A stretch of DNA of 9,193 nt from NCBI GenBank assembly GCA_013813185.1, contig JACCSD010000033.1, forward strand, positions 1 to 9,193. The letters run 5' to 3'. Position numbers and translations under genes: made by a program. Source of the DNA: Burkholderiaceae bacterium (lineage in GTDB: Bacteria > Pseudomonadota > Gammaproteobacteria > Burkholderiales > Burkholderiaceae_F). Positions 6,951 to 9,193 of this stretch are shown one piece after another (positions within the stretch are counted from its first letter, which is position 1; every line of letters starts with the position of its first letter). The notes beneath the pieces were generated by a model that made no database searches, was not told where the DNA came from, and was given only the letters and a program-made list of their open reading frames with translations.

Positions 6951-7783
6951 ACGCATTCGCCGATTTTTTCCGGCGGTTCGCGCAAAATCGCGCGGCGGTG
7001 GTTGGCCTCGTGGTGCTGATCGTCATCAGCCTGGTCGCCTTCGTGGGACCGTTTCTCTATCCGGTGGACCCATTTGACATGATCGGCCGGCCGTTCATGC
7101 CGCCGTTCGGAGATTTTCCTCTCGGCACCGACGTTTCGGGCCGCGACATCCTGGCCGGCGTTATTCATGGCGCATCGGTATCGCTGATCATCGGCGTCGT
7201 TGCATCGCTGTGTGCCACCGTTGTCGGCGTCGCACTCGGAGCGCTCGCCGGGTATTACGGCGGCTTGATCGACGATGTGCTGATGCGCACGACCGATTTT
7301 TTCCTGACGATTCCGTCGTTCATTCTCGCCGTCGTGCTGGTCGCGATTTTTTCGCCGTCATTGTTCAGCATCACGGCTGCCATTGCGGTGGTTTCGTGGC
7401 CTTCGGTCGCCCGTTTGACGCGCGGCGAATTCATCGCGCAACGCGAACGCGAGTATGTGCAGGCCTGCCGCGCGCTGGGCATGCCGACGTGGGAAATCAT
7501 CGTGGTCCAGTTGCTGCCCAACGCATTGCCTCCGGTCGTCGTCGTCTCGACCTTGATGGTGGCGACGGCGATCCTGACTGAATCGGGCCTCTCGTTTCTC
7601 GGGCTGGGCGATCCGAATCTTGTTTCGTGGGGTTACATGATCGGAGTCGCCCGGACGGCGCTACGCACTGCGTGGTGGATGGCCGCGATCCCGGGAATTC
7701 TGATCGTCGTGACGGTGATGGCGATCAACCTCGCCGGCGAGGGCCTGAACGACGCACTGAACCCGAAGTTGAGGCCGCGATGA
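6947..7783 (+). CDS. Opp/Dpp-type ABC transporter permease, C subunit
   Basis: The second pore subunit, pairing with the upstream B permease. The 278 residues are normal for DppC/OppC. It opens with a short cytoplasmic N-terminus (FADFFRRFAQNRAAVVGL), a first helix, and the C-subunit hallmark FPLGTDVSGRDILAGVIHGA at about 57-76. A core of five further helices follows. The EAA loop lies near 173-192 (ACRALGMPTWEIIVVQLLPN), and the conserved LTESGLSFLGLGDP follows. The C-terminus (INLAGEGLNDALNPKLR) is also standard. It overlaps the previous gene by ATGA and the next one by ATGA (7780-7783). No good ribosome site precedes it, which suggests coupling to upstream translation. Confidence 0.95.
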   Translation: MNAFADFFRRFAQNRAAVVGLVVLIVISLVAFVGPFLYPVDPFDMIGRPFMPPFGDFPLGTDVSGRDILAGVIHGASVSLIIGVVASLCATVVGVALGALAGYYGGLIDDVLMRTTDFFLTIPSFILAVVLVAIFSPSLFSITAAIAVVSWPSVARLTRGEFIAQREREYVQACRALGMPTWEIIVVQLLPNALPPVVVVSTLMVATAILTESGLSFLGLGDPNLVSWGYMIGVARTALRTAWWMAAIPGILIVVTVMAINLAGEGLNDALNPKLRPR

Positions 7784-8772
7784 GTGCGCCTTTGTTGAGC
7801 GTGCGCAATCTTTCGGTGCACTTTCCTACTTCGCGGGGCGTGGTTCGCGCCGTCGAGGATTTGTCGTTCGACATCCACGAAGGCGACACGGTCGCGCTGG
7901 TCGGCGAATCGGGATCGGGCAAGAGTACCGTGGCGCTCGCTCTGCTGCGCCTGATCGGCGCGCCGGGTCGTATCGCCAGCGGCGAGATTCGGTTCAATGG
8001 CACGGACATCGTCAAACTGAACGACGCAGAACTGCGGCAGGTGCGAGGCCGCGACATCTCGATGATCTTCCAGGATCCGATGATGGCGCTCAATCCGGTG
8101 CACACGATCGGCGACCAGATCTCGGAAGTCCTGACGCTGCATCTTGGCATGAGCGCGAAGCAGGCGCTCGAGCAATCGATCGAATTGCTGCGGCTTGTGC
8201 GTGTTCCCGCTCCGGAGACGCGCGTGCGCCAATATCCGCACAACCTGTCCGGCGGCATGCGGCAACGCGTGATGATCGCGATGGCGCTGGCGTGCAAGCC
8301 GAAGCTGCTGATTGCCGACGAGCCGACGACGGCGCTCGACGTAACGATCCAGGCGCAAGTGCTCGACCTGATACTCGAACTCAAACGCACTCTGGGGATG
8401 TCGGTGCTGTTAATCACGCACGATCTCGGAGTCGTGGCGGAAACCGCGCGCCGCGTGGTGGTGATGTACGCCGGTCGCAAGGTGGAAGAGGCGACGGCAC
8501 GCGACCTCTTCGGCGATCCGCAGCATCCCTACACGCAGGGACTGATTAAGGTTTCGAAGTGGGAGGGGTCAAGCGGCGCGGCGATGCCGGAGATCGCGGG
8601 CACGGTGCCGTCGCCTTATGCGATGCCGCGCGGTTGCACCTTCGCACCGCGTTGCCCGTTCGCGCTTGAAATCTGCCGCGACGAGCCGCCGTTAGTCGAG
8701 CTCGGTCCGGGACGATCGGTGCGCTGTGTGCGCGTTGTTGCGACATCGCTCGTGGCGGATCAGAGCGCATGA
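7780..8772 (+). CDS. Opp/Dpp-type ABC transporter ATP-binding protein, D subunit
   Basis: Cytoplasmic ATPase that powers the importer as a heterodimer with the following F subunit. The 330 residues carry all ABC motifs: Walker A GESGSGKST (42-50), Q-loop Gln98, signature LSGGMRQR (156-163), Walker B LLIADE (176-181), D-loop ALD (185-187) and switch His214. The C-terminal oligopeptide-transporter domain includes four cysteines, 286, 292, 299 and 316 (GCTFAPRCPFALEIC, then RC). In some DppD/OppD relatives this set binds a [4Fe-4S] cluster. The ATG at 7780, with GAGG at 7771-7774, is chosen because MSAPLLSVRNLSVHF is the normal N-terminus; the in-frame codon at 7627 would overlap permease C by over 150 bp. 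It overlaps its neighbours on both sides by 4 bp. Confidence 0.95.
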   Translation: MSAPLLSVRNLSVHFPTSRGVVRAVEDLSFDIHEGDTVALVGESGSGKSTVALALLRLIGAPGRIASGEIRFNGTDIVKLNDAELRQVRGRDISMIFQDPMMALNPVHTIGDQISEVLTLHLGMSAKQALEQSIELLRLVRVPAPETRVRQYPHNLSGGMRQRVMIAMALACKPKLLIADEPTTALDVTIQAQVLDLILELKRTLGMSVLLITHDLGVVAETARRVVVMYAGRKVEEATARDLFGDPQHPYTQGLIKVSKWEGSSGAAMPEIAGTVPSPYAMPRGCTFAPRCPFALEICRDEPPLVELGPGRSVRCVRVVATSLVADQSA

Positions 8773-9193
8773 ACACGCAGCCGCTGCTGCAGATCTCCGA
8801 GCTGGTCAAGCACTATCCGGTAGGGCGCTCGATGTTCGGCCGCGGGGATGTCGTGCATGCATTGGACGGCGTCTCGCTGACTCTGGATGACGGCCAGACG
8901 CTGGCAGTGGTGGGTGAGTCGGGCTGCGGCAAGTCAACGCTGGCGCGATGTCTGGTGCGCCTTGTGGAACCTACCAGCGGTTCGATCCGCCTCGCGGACT
9001 GCAATGTGGCGAAGCCCAATTCGGCGGAGCAACGCCGCATTCCGCGGCTGGTGCAGATCGTGTTCCAGGATCCCTACGCGAGCCTGAATCCGCGGCGGAC
9101 CATCTATCAGACGGTGGCGGATCCGCTGCGTCTGCACGCTCCGAGCGGATCAACTCAGCGGCGCGCCAAAGTTGCCGAACTGCTTGCTGCCGT
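8769..9193 (+). CDS. Opp/Dpp-type ABC transporter ATP-binding protein, F subunit, 3' truncated by the window
   Basis: The partner ATPase of the importer. It starts at the ATG in the ATGA overlap at 8769-8772 and stays open to the end of the window, giving about 141 residues of an expected 320-330. Visible features are the N-terminus LLQISELVKHYPVG, the DVVHALDGVSLTL strand-turn typical of OppF/DppF, Walker A GESGCGKST (49-57) and the Q-loop region VFQDPYASLNPR (Gln100). The signature, Walker B and C-terminal domain lie beyond the window. The GCGKST form of Walker A is the one usual in F subunits, whereas D subunits carry GSGKST. The truncation is an artefact of the window edge; no frameshift is seen. 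Confidence 0.93.
   Translation, partial: MNTQPLLQISELVKHYPVGRSMFGRGDVVHALDGVSLTLDDGQTLAVVGESGCGKSTLARCLVRLVEPTSGSIRLADCNVAKPNSAEQRRIPRLVQIVFQDPYASLNPRRTIYQTVADPLRLHAPSGSTQRRAKVAELLAA

Noticed and set aside
5997..6956. Long antisense open frame (319 codons) opposite permease B
   Set aside because: It lies almost exactly opposite a clear DppB/OppB gene. Its Gln/His/Arg-rich product is what a reversed hydrophobic GC-rich gene gives, and no family motif is visible.
7627..7779. 51-residue N-terminal extension of the D ATPase
   Set aside because: It would overlap permease C by over 150 bp, is Arg/Gly-rich shadow sequence, and relatives start near MSAPLLSVRNLSVHF at 7780, where GAGG and the ATGA overlap are found.
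7633..8480. Two overlapping antisense frames opposite the D ATPase
   Set aside because: Both are shadows of a gene with complete Walker and signature motifs on the sense strand.

Overview
This GC-rich window most resembles a Gram-negative proteobacterial chromosome. The periplasmic binding protein has a Sec signal peptide without a lipobox, the genes are tightly packed, and codons favour G or C at the third position. A Burkholderiales-like or Rhizobiales-like host fits, but the sequence alone does not settle the taxon. No tRNA, rRNA, CRISPR array, insertion sequence or phage gene is visible. The window cuts through the first gene and the last gene.

Layout: (1) Positions 1-2576, plus strand: the 3' part of an amidase-signature hydrolase, followed 8 bp later by a complete zinc-dependent M20-type amidohydrolase of the allantoate amidohydrolase / N-carbamoyl-L-amino-acid hydrolase family. 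(2) Positions 2573-3418, minus strand: a ten-helix EamA/DMT-family permease, convergent with the hydrolase. The two genes share a CTAG tetranucleotide at their stop codons. The permease appears to start at a CTG codon behind a strong Shine-Dalgarno sequence. (3) Positions 3419-3516: a short, comparatively AT-rich divergent control region with a candidate sigma70 promoter and an 11-bp inverted repeat ending at the next start codon. (4) Positions 3517-9193, plus strand: a GntR/FCD regulator and then a complete-looking Opp/Dpp-type ABC importer in the order binding protein, permease B, permease C, ATPase D, ATPase F. The last gene runs off the end. The importer genes B to F are joined by three successive ATGA overlaps. 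A stable hairpin without a U-tract separates the binding-protein gene from the permeases.

Working model (inference): the importer brings in a peptide-sized or amide/ureide-type nitrogen compound. The two cytoplasmic hydrolases cleave C-N bonds of amides or N-carbamoyl/ureido groups and release ammonia and an acid or amino acid. The FCD regulator senses a carboxylate intermediate and controls its own operon, and possibly the divergent EamA gene, which could export or import a product. Each gene family is well known. The substrate and the particular combination are the open questions, and nothing here proves a wholly new type of system.
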